DNA of 64,000 nt from Tetragonia tetragonoides (GCA_038025085.1 CM076148.1:16446501-16510500); one strand, 5' to 3'. Shown: positions 11,423 through 24,221, numbered from the stretch's first letter. Numbers and translations: made by a program. Notes: generated from the letters alone by a model not told the origin.

Positions 11423-11645
11423 ATCAATCTATTGCACAATATTTGTTTTAACCTTGTTCTTACAACCATTTCTCACTTTTCGTGTGTCTCTTTTATTCGA
11501 AAATCAACGGTTTCTACTTAAAACACAACAACACGTCTCCCGAAATCTTTTATACTAGTGTATTCTGATTCTTAACAACATTTTAAATAAGGCTACATAA
11601 AATTAAAAAAATAAAAAAAAATTCTAAAAAATGAAGATTTAAAAG

Positions 11646-11764
11646 AGGGTGCAACACGAGGACTTCCCAGGAGGTCACCCATCCTAGTACTACTCTCGCC
11701 CAAGCACGCTTCACTGCGGAGTTCTGATGGGATCCGGTGCATTAGTGCTGGTATGATCGCACCC
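11646..11764 (-). rRNA. 5S rRNA copy 35
   Basis: Type I with T53G. Confidence 0.95.
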
Positions 11765-11985
11765 ATCAATCTATTGCACAATATTTGTTTTAACCTTGTT
11801 CTTACAGCCATTTCTCACTTTTCGTGCGTCTCTTTTATTCGAAAATCAACGGTTTCTACTTAAAACACAACACGTCTCCCGAAATCTTTTATACTAGTGT
11901 ATTCTGATTCTAAACAGCGTTTTAAATAAGGGTACATAAAAATTAAAAAAATAAAAAAAAATTCTAAAAAATGAAGATTTAAAAG

Positions 11986-12104
11986 AGGGTGCAACACGAG
12001 GACTTCCCAGGAGGTCACCCATCCTAGTACTACTCTCGCCCAAGCACGCTTCACTGCGGAGTTCTGATGGGATCCGGTGCATTAGTGCTGGTATGATCGC
12101 ACCC
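11986..12104 (-). rRNA. 5S rRNA copy 36
   Basis: Type I with T53G. Confidence 0.95.
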
Positions 12105-12325
12105 ATCAATCTATTGCACAATATTTCATTTAACCTTGTTCTTACAGCCATTTCTCACTTTTCGTGTGTCTCTTTTATTCGAAAATCAACGGTTTCTACT
12201 TAAAACACAACACGTCTCCCGAAATCTTTTATACTAGTGTATTCTGATTCTAAACAGCGTTTTAAATAAGGCTACATAAAAATTAAAAAAATAAAAAAAA
12301 ATTCTAAAAAATGAAGATTTAAAAG

Positions 12326-12444
12326 AGGGTGCAACACGAGGACTTCCCAGGAGGTCACCCATCCTAGTACTACTCTCGCCCAAGCACGCTTAACTGCGGA
12401 GTTCTGATGGGATCCGGTGCATTAGTGCTGGTATGATCGCACCC
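12326..12444 (-). rRNA. 5S rRNA copy 37
   Basis: Type I with no change noticed. Confidence 0.96.
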
Positions 12445-12664
12445 ATCAATCTATTGCACAATATTTGTTTTAACCTTGTTCTTACAGCCATTTCTCACTT
12501 TTCATGTGTCTCTTTTATTCGAAAATCAACGGTTTCTACATAAAACACAACACGTCTCCCGAAATCTTTTATACTAGTGTTTTCTGATTCTAAACAACGT
12601 TTTAAATAAGGGTACATAAAAATTAAAAAAATAAAAAAAATTCTAAAAAATGAAGATTTAAAAG

Positions 12665-12783
12665 AGGGTGCAACACGAGGACTTCCCAGGAGGTCACCCA
12701 TCCTAGTACTACTCTCGCCCAAGCACGCTTAACTGCGGAGTTCTGATGGGATCCGATGTATTAGTGTTGGTATGATCGCACCC
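12665..12783 (-). rRNA. 5S rRNA copy 38
   Basis: Type I with G17A, G25A, C28T. Confidence 0.93.
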
Positions 12784-13004
12784 ATCAATCTATTGCACAA
12801 TATTTGTTTTAACCTTGTTCTTACAGCCATTTCTCACTTTTCGTGTGTCTCTTTTATTCGAAAATCAACGATTTCTACTTAAAACACAACACGTCTCCCG
12901 AAATCTTTTATTCTAGTGTATTCTGATTCTAAACAGCGTTTTAAATAAGGCTACATAAAAATTAAAAAAATAAAAAAAAATTCTAAAAAATGAAGATTTA
13001 AAAG

Positions 13005-13123
13005 AGGGTGCAACACGAGGACTTCCCAGGAGGTCACCCATCCTAGTACTACTCTCGCCCAAGCACGCTTAACTGCGGAGTTCTGATGGGATCCGGTGCA
13101 TTAGTGCTGGTATGATCGCACCC
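13005..13123 (-). rRNA. 5S rRNA copy 39
   Basis: Type I with no change noticed. Confidence 0.96.
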
Positions 13124-13345
13124 ATCAATCTATTGCACAATATTTGATTTAACCTTGTTCTTACAGCGATTTCTCACTTTTCGTGTGTCTCTTTTATTCG
13201 AAAATCAACGGTTTCTACTTAAAACACAACACGTCTCCCGAAATCTTTTATACTAGTGTATTCTGATTCTAAACAGCGTTTTAAATAAGGCTAAATAAAA
13301 ATTAAAAAAACAAAAAAAAAAATCTAAAAAATGAAGATTTAAAAG

Positions 13346-13464
13346 AGGGTGCAACACGAGGACTTCCCAGGAGGTCACCCATCCTAGTACTACTCTCGCC
13401 CAAGCACGCTTAACTGCGGAGTTCTGATGGGATCCGGTGCATTAGTGCTGCTTTGATCGCACCC
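13346..13464 (-). rRNA. 5S rRNA copy 40
   Basis: Type I with T12A and C14G, next to the linked spacer form CATTTTTCGTTTG. Confidence 0.94.
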
Positions 13465-13684
13465 ATCAATCTATTGCACAATATTTGTTTTAACCTTGTT
13501 CTTACAGCCATTTCTCATTTTTCGTTTGTCTCTTTTATTCGAAAATCAACGGTTTCTACTTAAAACACAAAACGTCTCCCGAAATCTTTTATACTAGTGT
13601 TTTCTGATTCTAAACAACGTTTTAAATAAGGCTACATAAAAATTAAAAAAATAAAAAAAATTCTAAAAAATGAAGATTTAAAAG

Positions 13685-13803
13685 AGGGTGCAACACGAGG
13701 ACTTCCCAAGAGGTCACCCATCCTAGTACTACTCTCGCCCAAGCACGCTTAACTGCGGAGTTCTGATGGGATCCGGTGTATTAGTGTTGGTATGATCGCA
13801 CCC
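13685..13803 (-). rRNA. 5S rRNA copy 41
   Basis: Type I with G17A, G25A, C95T. Confidence 0.93.
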
Positions 13804-14023
13804 ATCAATCTATTGCACAATATTTGTTTTAACCTTGTTCTTACAGCCATTTCTCACTTTTCGTCTGTCTCTTTTATTCGAAAATCAACGATTTCTACTT
13901 AAAACACAACACGTCTCCCGAAATCTTTTATTCTAGTGTATTCTGATTCTAAACAGCGTTTTAAATAAGGCTACATAAAAATTAAAAAAATAAAAAAAAT
14001 TCTAAAAAATGAAGATTTAAAAG

Positions 14024-14142
14024 AGGGTGCAACACGAGGACTTCCCAGGAGGTCACCCATCCTAGTACTACTCTCGCCCAAGCACGCTTAACTGCGGAGT
14101 TCTGATGGGATCCGGTGCATTAGTGCTGGTATGATCGCACCC
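14024..14142 (-). rRNA. 5S rRNA copy 42
   Basis: Type I with no change noticed. Confidence 0.96.
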
Positions 14143-14363
14143 ATCAATCTATTGCACAATATTTGATTTAACCTTGTTCTTACAGCGATTTCTCACTTTT
14201 CGTGTGTCTCTTTTATTCGAAAATCAACGGTTTCTACTTAAAACACAACACGTCTCCCGAAATCTTTTATACTAGTGTATTCTGATTCTAAACAGCGTTT
14301 TAAATAAGGCTAAATAAAAATTAAAAAAATAAAAAAAAAATCTAAAAAATGAAGATTTAAAAG

Positions 14364-14482
14364 AGGGCGCAACACGAGGACTTCCCAGGAGGTCACCCAT
14401 CCTAGTACTACTCTCGCCGAAGCACGCTTAACTGCGGAGTTCTGATGGGATCCGGTGCATTAGTGCTGCTTTGATCGCACCC
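14364..14482 (-). rRNA. 5S rRNA copy 43
   Basis: Type I with T12A, C14G, G64C, A115G. Confidence 0.92.
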
Positions 14483-14702
14483 ATCAATCTATTGCACAAT
14501 ATTTGTTTTAACCTTGTTCTTACAGCCATTTCTCATTTTTCGTTTGTCTCTTTTATTCGAAAATCAACGGTTTCTACTTAAAACACAACACGTCTCCCGA
14601 AATCTTTTATACTAGTGTTTTCTGATTCTAAACAACGTTTTAAATAAGGGTACATAAAAATTAAAAAAATAAAAAAAATTCTAAAAAATGAAGATTTAAG
14701 AG

Positions 14703-14821
14703 AGGGTGCAACACGAGGACTTCCCAGGAGGTCACCCATCCTAGTACTACTCTCGCCCAAGCACGCTTAACTGCGGAGTTTTGATGGGATCCAGTGCATT
14801 AGTGCTGGTATGATCGCACCC
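14703..14821 (-). rRNA. 5S rRNA copy 44
   Basis: Type I with C29T and G41A. Confidence 0.94.
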
Positions 14822-15045
14822 ATCAATCTATTGCACAATATTTGTTTTAACCTTGTTCTTACAGCCATTTCTCACTTTTCGTGTGTCTCTTTTATTCGAA
14901 AATCAACGGTTTCTACTTAAAACACAACACGTCTCTTGAAATCTTTTATACTAGTGTTTTCTGATTCTAAACAACGTTTTAAATAAGGGTACATAAAAAT
15001 AAAAATTTAATAAAATAAAAATTTAAAAAAATGAAGATTTAAAAA

Positions 15046-15164
15046 GGGATGCAACACGAGGACTCCCCAGAAGGTCACCCATCCTAGTACTACTCTCGCC
15101 CAAGCACGCTTGACTGCGGAGTTCTGATGGGATCCGGTGCATTAGTGCTAGTATAATCGCACCC
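15046..15164 (-). rRNA. 5S rRNA copy 45
   Basis: Type II with C10T, C15T, T53C, A100G. Confidence 0.91.
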
Positions 15165-15383
15165 ATCAATCTATTGCACAATATTTGTTTTAACGTTGTT
15201 CTTACAGCCATTTCTCACTTTTCGTGTGTCTCTTTTATTCGAAAATCAACGGTTTCTACATAAAACACAACACGTCTCCCGAAATCTTTTATACTAGTGT
15301 ATTCTGATTCTAAACAGCGTTTTAAATAAGGCTACAGAAAAATTAAAAAAATAAAAAAATTCTAAAAAATGAAGATTTAAAAG

Positions 15384-15502
15384 AGGGTGCAACACGAGGA
15401 CTTCCCAGGAGGTCACCCATCCTAGTACTACTCTCGCCCAAGCACGCTTAACTACGGAGTTCTGATAGGATCCGGTGCATTAGTGCTGGTATGATCGCAC
15501 CC
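15384..15502 (-). rRNA. 5S rRNA copy 46
   Basis: Type I with C36T and C49T. Confidence 0.94.
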
Positions 15503-15723
15503 ATCAATCCATTGCACAATATTTGTTTTAACCTTGTTCTTACAGCCATTTCTCACTTTTCGTGTGTCTCTTTTATTCGAAAATCAACGTTTTCTACTTA
15601 AAACACAACACGTCTCCCGAAATCTTTTATATTAGTGTATTCTGATTCTAAACAACGTCTTAAATAAGGGTACATAAAAATAAAAAAAATAAAAAAAAAT
15701 TCTAAAAAATGAAGATTTAAAAG

Positions 15724-15842
15724 AGGGTGCAACACGAGGACTTCCCAGGAGGTCACCCATCCTGGTACTACTCTCGCCCAAGCACGCTTAATTGCGGAGT
15801 TCTGATGGGATCCGGTGCATTAGTGCTGGTATGATCGCACCC
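15724..15842 (-). rRNA. 5S rRNA copy 47
   Basis: Type I with G51A and T79C. Confidence 0.94.
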
Positions 15843-16062
15843 ATCAATCTATTGCACAATATTTGTTTTAACCTTGTTCTTACAGCCATTTCTCACTTTT
15901 CGTGTGTCTCTTTTATTCGAAAATCAACGGTTTCTACTTAAAACACAACACGTCTCCCGAAATCTTTTATACTAGTGTATTCTAATTCTAAACAGCGTTT
16001 TAAAAAAGGCTACATAAAAATTAAAAAAATAAAAAAAATTTTAAAAAATGAAGATTTAAAAG

Positions 16063-16181
16063 AGGGTGCAACACGAGGACTTCCCAGGAGGTCACCCATC
16101 CTAGTACTACTCTCGCCCAAGCACGCTTAGCTGCGGAGTTCTAATGGGATCCGGTGCATTAGTGCTGCTATGATCGCACCC
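16063..16181 (-). rRNA. 5S rRNA copy 48
   Basis: Type I with C14G, C39T, T52C. Confidence 0.93.
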
Positions 16182-16401
16182 ATCAATCTATTGCACAATA
16201 TTTGTTTTAACCTTGTTGTTACAGCCATTTCTCATTTTTCGTTTGTCTCTTTTATTCGAAAATCAACGGTTTCTACTTAAAACACAACACGTCTCCCGAA
16301 ATCTTTTATACTAGTGTTTTCTGATTCTAAACAACGTTTTAAATAAGGGTACATAAAAAATAAAAAAATAAAAAAAATTCTAAAAAATGAAGATTTAAAA
16401 G

Positions 16402-16520
16402 AGGGTGCAACACGAGGACTTCCCAGGAGGTCACCCATCCTAGTACTACTCTCGCCCAAGCACGCTTAACTGCGGAGTTCTGATGGGATCCGGTGCATTA
16501 GTGCTGGTATGATCGCACCC
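16402..16520 (-). rRNA. 5S rRNA copy 49
   Basis: Type I with no change noticed. Confidence 0.96.
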
Positions 16521-16740
16521 ATCAATCTATTGCACAATATTTGTTTTAACCTTGTTCTTACAGCCATTTCTCACTTTTCGTGTGTCTCTTTTATTCGAAA
16601 ATCAACGTTTTCTACTTAAAACACAACACGTCTCCCGAAATCTTTTATAGTAGTGTTTTCTGATTCTAAACAACGTTTTAAATAAGGGTACATAAAAATT
16701 AAAAAAATAAAAAAAATTCTAAAAAATGAAGATTTAAAAG

Positions 16741-16859
16741 AGGGTGCAACACGAGGACTTCCCAGGAGGTCACCCATCCTGGTACTACTCTCGCCCAAGC
16801 ACGCTTAACTGCGGAGTTCTGATGGGATCCGGTGCATTAGTGCTGGTATGATCGCACCC
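16741..16859 (-). rRNA. 5S rRNA copy 50
   Basis: Type I with T79C. Confidence 0.95.
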
Positions 16860-17079
16860 ATCAATCTATTGCACAATATTTGTTTTAACCTTGTTCTTAC
16901 AGCCATTTCTAACTTTTCGTGTGTCTCTTTTATTCGAAAATCAACGGTTTCTACTTAAAACACAAGACGTCTCCCGAAATCTTTTATACTAGTGTATTCT
17001 GATTCTAAACAGCGTTTTAAATAAGGCTACTTAAAAATTAAAAAAATAAAAAAAATTCTAAAAAATGAAGATTTAAAAG

Positions 17080-17198
17080 AGGGTGCAACACGAGGACTTC
17101 CCAGGAGGTCACCCATCCTGGTACTACTCTCGCCCAAGCGCACTTAACTGCGGAGTTCTGATGGGATCCGGTGCATTAGTGCTGGTATGATCGCACCC
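17080..17198 (-). rRNA. 5S rRNA copy 51
   Basis: Type I with C57T, T59C, T79C. Confidence 0.93.
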
Positions 17199-17418
17199 AT
17201 CAATCTATTGCACAATATTTGTTTTAACCTTGTTCTTACAGTCATTTCTAACTTTTCGTGTGTCTCTTTTATTCGAAAATCAACGGTTTCTTCTTAAAAC
17301 ACAACACGTCTCCCGAAATCTGTTATACTAGTGTATTCTGATTCTAAACAGCGTTTTAAATAAGGCTACTTAAAAATTAAAAAAATAAAAAAAATTCTAA
17401 AAAATGAAGATTTAAAAG

Positions 17419-17537
17419 AGGGTGCAACACGAGGACTTCCCAAGAGGTCACCCATCCTAGTACTACTCTCGCCCAAGCACGCTTAACTGCGGAGTTCTGA
17501 TGGGATCCGTTGCATTAGTGCTGGTATGATCGCACCC
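17419..17537 (-). rRNA. 5S rRNA copy 52
   Basis: Type I with C28A and C95T. Confidence 0.94.
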
Positions 17538-17758
17538 ATCAATCTATTGCACAATATTTGATTTAACCTTGTTCTTACAGCCATTTCTCACTTTTCGTGT
17601 GTCTCTTTTATTCGAAAATCAACGGTTTCTACTTAAAACACAACACGTCTCCCGAAATCTTTTATAATAGTGTATTCTGATTCTAAACAGCGTTTTAAAT
17701 AAGGCTACATAAAATTAATAAAATAAAAAAAAAATTCTAAAAAATGAAGATTTAAAAG

Positions 17759-17877
17759 AGGGTGCAACACGAGGACATCCCAGGAGGTCACCCATCCTAG
17801 TACTACTCTCGCCCAAGCACGCTTAACTACGGAGTTCTGATGGGATCCGGTGCATTAGTGCTGCTTTGATCGCACCC
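17759..17877 (-). rRNA. 5S rRNA copy 53
   Basis: Type I with T12A, C14G, C49T, A101T. Confidence 0.92.
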
Positions 17878-18097
17878 ATCATTCTATTGCACAATATTTG
17901 TTTTAACCTTGTTCTTACAACCATTTCTCTTTTTCGTTTGTCTCTTTTATTCGAAAATCAACGGTTTCTACTTAAAACACAACACGTCTCCCGAAATCTT
18001 TTATACTAGTGTTTTCTGATTCTAAACAACGTTTTAAATAAGGCTACATAAAAATTAAAAAAATAAAAAAAATTCTAAAAAATGAAGATTTAAAATG

Positions 18098-18216
18098 AGG
18101 GTGCAACACGAGGACTTCCCAGGAGGTCACCCATCCTAGTACTACTCTCGCCCAAGCACGTTTAACTGCGGAGTTCTGATGGGATCCGGTGCATTTGTTC
18201 TGGTATGATCGCACCC
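18098..18216 (-). rRNA. 5S rRNA copy 54
   Basis: Type I with C18A, T21A, G56A. Confidence 0.93.
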
Positions 18217-18436
18217 ATCAATCTATTGCACAATATTTGTTTTAACCTTGTTCTTACAGCCATTTCTCACTTTTCGTGTGTCTCTTTTATTCGAAAATCA
18301 ACGGTTTCTACTTAAAACACAACACGTCTCCCGAAATCTTTTATACTAGTGTATTCTGATTCTAAACAGCGTTTTAAATAAGGCTACATAAAAATTAAAA
18401 AAATAAAAAAAATTCTAAATAATGAAGATTTAAAAG

Positions 18437-18555
18437 AGGGTGCAACACGAGGACTTCCCAGGAGGTCACCCATCCTAGTACTACTCTCGCCCAAGCACGC
18501 TTAACTGCTGAAGTCTGATGGGATCCGGTGCATTAGTGCTAGTATGATCGCACCC
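18437..18555 (-). rRNA. 5S rRNA copy 55
   Basis: Type I with C15T, A43C, C44T, C47A. First marker gene of the 3403-bp repeat. Confidence 0.92.
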
Positions 18556-18775
18556 ATTAATCTATTGCACAATATTTGTTTTAACCTTGTTCTTACAGCC
18601 ATTTCTCACTTTTCGTATGTCTCTTTTATTCGAAAATCAACGGTTTCTACTTAAAACACAACACTTCTCCCGAAATCTTTTATACTAGTGTATTCTGATT
18701 CTAAACAGCGTTTTAAATAAGGCTACATAAAAATTAAAAAAATAAAAAAAATTCTAAAAAATGAAGATTTAAAAG

Positions 18776-18894
18776 AGGGTGCAACACGAGGACTTTCCAG
18801 GAGGTCACCCATCCTAGTACTACTCTCGCCCAAGCGCGCTTAACTGCGGAGTTCTGATGGGATCCAGTGCATTAGTGCTGGTATGATCGCACCC
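18776..18894 (-). rRNA. 5S rRNA copy 56
   Basis: Type I with C29T, T59C, G99A. Confidence 0.93.
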
Positions 18895-19114
18895 ATCAAT
18901 CTATTGCACAATTTTTGTTTTAACCTTGTTCTTACAGCCATTTCTCACTTTTCGTGTGTCTCTTTTATTCAAAAATCAACGGTTTCTACTTAAAACACAA
19001 CACGTCTCCCGAAATCTTTTATACTAGTGTTTTCTGATTCTAAACAACGTTTTAAATAAGGGTACATAAAAATTAAAAAAATAAAAAAAATTCTAAAAAA
19101 TGAAGATTTAAAAG

Positions 19115-19233
19115 AGGGTGCAACACGAGGACTTCCCAGGAGGTCACCCATCCTAGTACTACTCTCGCCCAAGCACGCTTAACTGCGGAGTTCTGATGGG
19201 ATCCGGTGCATTAGTGCTGGTATGATCGCACCC
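19115..19233 (-). rRNA. 5S rRNA copy 57
   Basis: Type I with no change noticed. Confidence 0.96.
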
Positions 19234-19457
19234 ATCAATCTATTGCACAATATTTGTTTTAACCTTGTTCTTACAGCCATTTCTCACTTTTCGTGTTTCT
19301 CTTTTATTCGAAAATCAACGGTTTCTACTTAAAACACAACACGTCTCCCAAAATCTTTTATACTAGTGTTTTCTGATTCTAAACAACGTTTTAAATAAGG
19401 GTACATAAAAATAAAAATTTAATAAAATAAAAATTTAAAAAAATGAAGATTTAAAAA

Positions 19458-19576
19458 GGGATGCAACACGAGGACTTCCCAGAAGGTCACCCATCCTAGT
19501 ACTACTCTCGCCCAAGCACGCTTGACTGCGGAGTTCTGATGGGATCCGGTGCATTAGTGCTAGTATGATCGCACCC
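19458..19576 (-). rRNA. 5S rRNA copy 58
   Basis: Type II with C15T and T53C. Confidence 0.94.
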
Positions 19577-19796
19577 ATCAATCTATTGCACAATATTTGT
19601 TTTAACCTTGTTCTTACAGCCATTTCTCACTTTTCGTGTGTCTCTTTTATTCGAAAATCAACGGTTTCTACTTAAAACACAACACGTCTCCCGAAATCTT
19701 TTATACTAGTGTATTCTGATTCTAAACAGCGTTTTAAATAAGGCTACAGAAAAATTAAAAAAATAAAAAAAATTCTAAAAAATGAAGATTTAAAAG

Positions 19797-19915
19797 AGGG
19801 TGCAACACGTGGACTTCCCAGGAGGTCACCCATCCTAGTACTACTCTCGCCCAAGCACGCTTAACTGCGGAGTTCTGATGGGATCCGGTGCATTAGTGCT
19901 GGTATGATCGCACCC
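19797..19915 (-). rRNA. 5S rRNA copy 59
   Basis: Type I with T106A. Confidence 0.95.
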
Positions 19916-20139
19916 ATCAATCTATTGCACAATATTTGTTTTAACCTTGTTCTTACAGCCATTTCTCACTTTTCGTGTGTCTCTTTTATTCGAAAATCAA
20001 CGGTTTCTACTTAAAACACAACACGTCTCCCAAAATCTTTTATACTAGTGTTTTTTGATTCTAAACAACGTTTTAAATAAGTGTACATAAAAATAAAAAT
20101 TTAATAAAATAAAAATTTTAAAAAATGAAGATTTAAAAA

Positions 20140-20258
20140 GGGATGCAACACGAGGACTTCCCAGAAGGTCACCCATCCTAGTACTACTCTCGCCCAAGCA
20201 CGCTTGACTGCGGAGTTCTGATGGGATCCGGTGCATTAGTGCTAGTATGATCGCACCC
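20140..20258 (-). rRNA. 5S rRNA copy 60
   Basis: Type II with C15T and T53C. Confidence 0.94.
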
Positions 20259-20478
20259 ATCAATCTATTGCACAATATTTGTTTTAACCTTGTTCTTACA
20301 GCCATTTCTCACTTTTCGTGTGTCTCTTTTATTCGAAAATCAACGGTTTCTACTTAAAACACAACACGTCTCCCGAAATCTTTTATACTAGTGTATTCTG
20401 ATTCTAAACAGCGTTTTAAATAAGGCTACAGAAAAATTAAAAAAATAAAAAAAATTCTAAAAAATGAAGATTTAAAAG

Positions 20479-20597
20479 AGGGTGCAACACGAGGACTTCC
20501 CAGGAGGTCACCCATCCTAGTACTACTCTCGCCCAAGCACGCTTAACTGCGGAGTTCTGATGGGATCCGGTGCATTAGTGCTGGTATGATCGCACCC
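20479..20597 (-). rRNA. 5S rRNA copy 61
   Basis: Type I with no change noticed. Confidence 0.96.
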
Positions 20598-20817
20598 ATC
20601 AATCTACTGCACAATATTTGTTTTAACCTTGTTCTTACAGCCATTTCTCACTTTTCGTGTGTCTCTTTTATTCGAAAATCAACGATTTCTACTTAAAACA
20701 CAACACGTCTCCCGAAATCTTTTATACTAGTGTTTTCTGATTCTAAACAGCGTTTTAAATAAGGCTACAGAAAAATTAAAAAAATAAAAGAAATTCTAAA
20801 AAATGAAGATTTAAAAG

Positions 20818-20936
20818 AGGGTGCAACACGAGGACTTCCCAGGAGGTCACCCATCCTAGTACTACTCTCGCCCAAGCACGCTTAACTGCGGAGTTCTGAT
20901 GGGATCCGGTGCATTAGTGCTGGTATGATCGCACCC
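20818..20936 (-). rRNA. 5S rRNA copy 62
   Basis: Type I with no change noticed. Confidence 0.96.
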
Positions 20937-21157
20937 ATCAATCTATTGCACAATATTTGTTTTAACCTTGTTATTACAGCCATTTCTCACTTTTCGTGTG
21001 TCTCTTTTATTCGAAAATCAACGGTTTCTACTTAAAACACAACACGTCTCCCGAAATCTTTTATACTAGTGTATTCTGATTCTAAACAGCGTTTTAAATA
21101 AGGCTACATAAAAATTTAAAAAATAAAAAAAAATTCTAAAAAATGAAGATTTAAAAG

Positions 21158-21276
21158 AGTGTGCAACACGAGGACTTCCCAGGAGGTCACCCATCCTAGT
21201 ACTACTCTCACCCAAGCACGCTTAACTGCAGAGTTCTGATGGGATCCGGTGCATTAGTGCTAGTATGATCGCACCC
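21158..21276 (-). rRNA. 5S rRNA copy 63
   Basis: Type I with C15T, C47T, C67T, C117A. Confidence 0.91.
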
Positions 21277-21500
21277 ATCAGTCTATTGCACAATATTTGT
21301 TTTAACCTTGTTCTTACAGCCATTTCTCACTTTTCGTGTGTCTCTTTTATTCGAAAATCAACGGTTTCTACTTAAAACACAACACGTCTCCCGAAATCTT
21401 TTATACTAGTGTTTTCTGATTCTAAACAACGTTTTAAATAAGGGTACATAAAAATAAAAATTTAATAAAATAAAAATTTAAAAAAATGAAGATTTAAAAA

Positions 21501-21619
21501 GGGATGCAACACGAGGACTTCCCAGAAGGTCACCAATCCTAGTACTACTCTCGCCCAAGCACGCTTAACTGCGGAGTTCTGATGGGATCCGGTGTATTAG
21601 TGCTGGTATGATCGCACCC
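21501..21619 (-). rRNA. 5S rRNA copy 64
   Basis: Type II with G25A and G85T. First appearance of the box C change G85T, a marker of many later blocks. Confidence 0.93.
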
Positions 21620-21839
21620 ATCAATCTATTGCACAATATTTGTTTTAACCTTGTTCTTACAGCCATTTCTCACTTTTCGTGTGTCTCTTTTATTCGAAAA
21701 TCAACGGTTTCTACTTAAAACACAACACGTCTCCCGAAATCTTTTATACTAGTGTATTCTGATTCTAAACAGCGTTTTAAATAAGGCTACATAAAAATTA
21801 AAAAAATAAAAAAAATTCTAAATAATGAAGATTTAAAAG

Positions 21840-21958
21840 AGGGTGCAACACGAGGACTTCCCAGGAGGTCACCCATCCTAGTACTACTCTCGCCCAAGCA
21901 CGCTTAACTGCTGAAGTCTGATGGGATCCGGTGCATTAGTGCTGGTATGATCGCACCC
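21840..21958 (-). rRNA. 5S rRNA copy 65
   Basis: Type I with A43C, C44T, C47A; repeat partner of copies 55 and 75. Confidence 0.93.
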
Positions 21959-22178
21959 ATTAATCTATTGCACAATATTTGTTTTAACCTTGTTCTTACA
22001 GTCATTTCTCACTTTTCGTATGTCTCTTTTATTCGAAAATCAACGGTTTCTACTTAAAACACAACACGTCTCCCGAAATATTTTATACTAGTGTATACTG
22101 ATTCTAAACAGCGTTTTAAATAAGGCTACATAAAAATTAAAAAAATAAAAAAAATTCTAAAAAATGAAGATTTAAAAG

Positions 22179-22297
22179 AGGGTGCAACACGAGGACTTCC
22201 CAGGAGGTCACCCATCCTAGTACTACTCTCGCCCAAGCGCGCTTAACTGCGGAGTTCTCATGGGATCCGGTGCATTAGTGCTGGTATGATCGCACCC
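22179..22297 (-). rRNA. 5S rRNA copy 66
   Basis: Type I with C39G and T59C. Confidence 0.94.
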
Positions 22298-22517
22298 ATC
22301 AATCTATTGCACAATTTTTGTTTTGACCTTGTTCTTACAGCCATTTCTCACTTTTCGTGTGTCTCTTTTATTCAAAAATCAACGGTTTCTACTTAAAACA
22401 CAACACGTCTCCCGAAATCTTTTATACTAGTGTTTTCTGATTCTAAACAACGTTTTAAATAAGGGTACATAAAAATTAAAAAAATAAAAAAAATTCTAAA
22501 AAATGAAGATTTAAAAG

Positions 22518-22636
22518 AGGGTGCAACACGAGGACTTCCCAGGAGGTCACCCATCCTAGTACTACTCTCGCCCAAGCACGCTTAACTGCGGAGTTCTGAT
22601 GGGATCCGGTGCATTAGTGCTGGTATGATCGCACCC
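22518..22636 (-). rRNA. 5S rRNA copy 67
   Basis: Type I with no change noticed. Confidence 0.96.
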
Positions 22637-22860
22637 ATCAATCTATTGCACAATATTTGTTTTAACCTTGTTCTTACTGCCATTTCTCACTTTTCGTGTG
22701 TCTCTTTTATTCGAAAATCAACGGTTTCTACTTAAAACACAACACGTCTCCCAAAATCTTTTATACTAGTGTTTTCTGATTCTAAACAACGTTTTAAATA
22801 AGGGTACATAAAAATAAAAATTTAATAAAATAAAAATTTAAAAAAATGAAGATTTAAAAA

Positions 22861-22979
22861 GGGATGCAAAACGAGGACTTCCCAGAAGGTCACCCATCCT
22901 AGTACTACTCTCGCCCAAGCACGCTTGACTGCGGAGTTCTGATGGGATCCGGTGCATTAGTGCTAGTATGATCGCACCC
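22861..22979 (-). rRNA. 5S rRNA copy 68
   Basis: Type II with C15T, T53C, G110T. Confidence 0.93.
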
Positions 22980-23199
22980 ATCAATCTATTGCACAATATT
23001 TGTTTTAACCTTGTTCTTACAGCCATTTCTCACTTTTCGTGTGTCTCTTTTATTCGAAAATCAACGGTTTCTACTTAAAAAACAACACGTCTCCCGAAAT
23101 CTTTTATACTAGTGTATTCTGATTCTAAACAGCGTTTTAAATAAGGCTACAGAAAAATTTAAAAAATAAAAAAAATTCTAAAAAATGAAGATTTAAAAG

Positions 23200-23318
23200 A
23201 GGGTGCAACACGTGGACTTCCCAGGAGGTCACCCATCCTAGTACTACTCTCGCCCAAGCACGCTTAACTGCGGAGTTCTGATGGGATCCGGTGCATTAGT
23301 GCTGGTATGATCGCACCC
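23200..23318 (-). rRNA. 5S rRNA copy 69
   Basis: Type I with T106A. Confidence 0.95.
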
Positions 23319-23542
23319 ATCAATCTATTGCACAATATTTGTTTTAACCTTGTTCTTACAGCCATTTCTCACTTTTCGTGTGTCTCTTTTATTCGAAAAT
23401 CAACGGTTTCTACTTAAAACACAACACGTCTCCCAAAATCTTTTATACTAGTGTTTTCTGATTCTAAACAACGTTTTAAATAAGTGTACATAAAAATAAA
23501 AATTTAATAAAATAAAAATTTTAAAAAATGAAGATTTAAAAA

Positions 23543-23661
23543 GGGATGCAACACGAGGACTTCCCAGAAGGTCACCCATCCTAGTACTACTCTCGCCCAA
23601 GCACGCTTGACTGCGGAGTTCTGATGGGATCCGGTGCATTAGTGCTAGTATGATCGCACCC
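23543..23661 (-). rRNA. 5S rRNA copy 70
   Basis: Type II with C15T and T53C. Confidence 0.94.
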
Positions 23662-23881
23662 ATCAATCTATTGCACAATATTTGTTTTAACCTTGTTCTT
23701 ACAGCCATTTCTCACTTTTCGTGTGTCTCTTTTATTCGAAAATCAACGGTTTCTACTTAAAACACAACACGTCTCCCGAAATCTTTTATACTAGTGTATT
23801 CTGATTCTAAACAGCGTTTTAAATAAGGCTACAGAAAAATTAAAAAAATTAAAAAAATTCTAAAAAATGAAGATTTAAAAG

Positions 23882-24001
23882 AGGGTGCAACCACGAGGAC
23901 TTCCCAGGAGGTCACCCATCCTAGTACTACTCTCGCCCAAGCACGCTTAACTGCGGAGTTCTGATGGGATCCGGTGCATTAGTGCTAGTATGATCGCACC
24001 C
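23882..24001 (-). rRNA. 5S rRNA copy 71
   Basis: Type I, 120 nt, with an extra G near RNA 110 as in copies 1 and 4, and C15T. Confidence 0.9.
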
Positions 24002-24221
24002 ATCAATGTATTGCACAATATTTGTTTTAACCTTGTTCTTACAGCCATTTCTCACTTTTCGTGTGTCTCTTTTATTCGAAAATCAACGATTTCTACTTAA
24101 AACACAACACGTCTCCCGAAATCTTTTATACTAGTGTTTTCTGATTCTAAACAGCGTTTTAAATAAGGCTACAGAAAAATTAGAAAAATAAAAAAAATTC
24201 TAAAAAATGAAGATTTATAAG

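Larger units (their letters stand above)
7219..12325. repeat. Ten-unit higher-order repeat, offset about 3399 bp
   Basis: Copies 22-26 (7219-8703) recur in order as copies 32-36 (10618-12104). Shared marks are T59A with G3T, then C44T with G31A, then T53C, then two T53G genes. Copy 25 and copy 29 also share C18T and G17T, which suggests a further 4-unit copying event. Confidence 0.85.
12665..14702. repeat. Three-unit higher-order repeat, offset about 1019 bp
   Basis: Copies 38-40 and 41-43 match in order: a gene with G25A and G17A, an intact gene, and a gene with C14G and T12A. Their spacers match too. Confidence 0.88.
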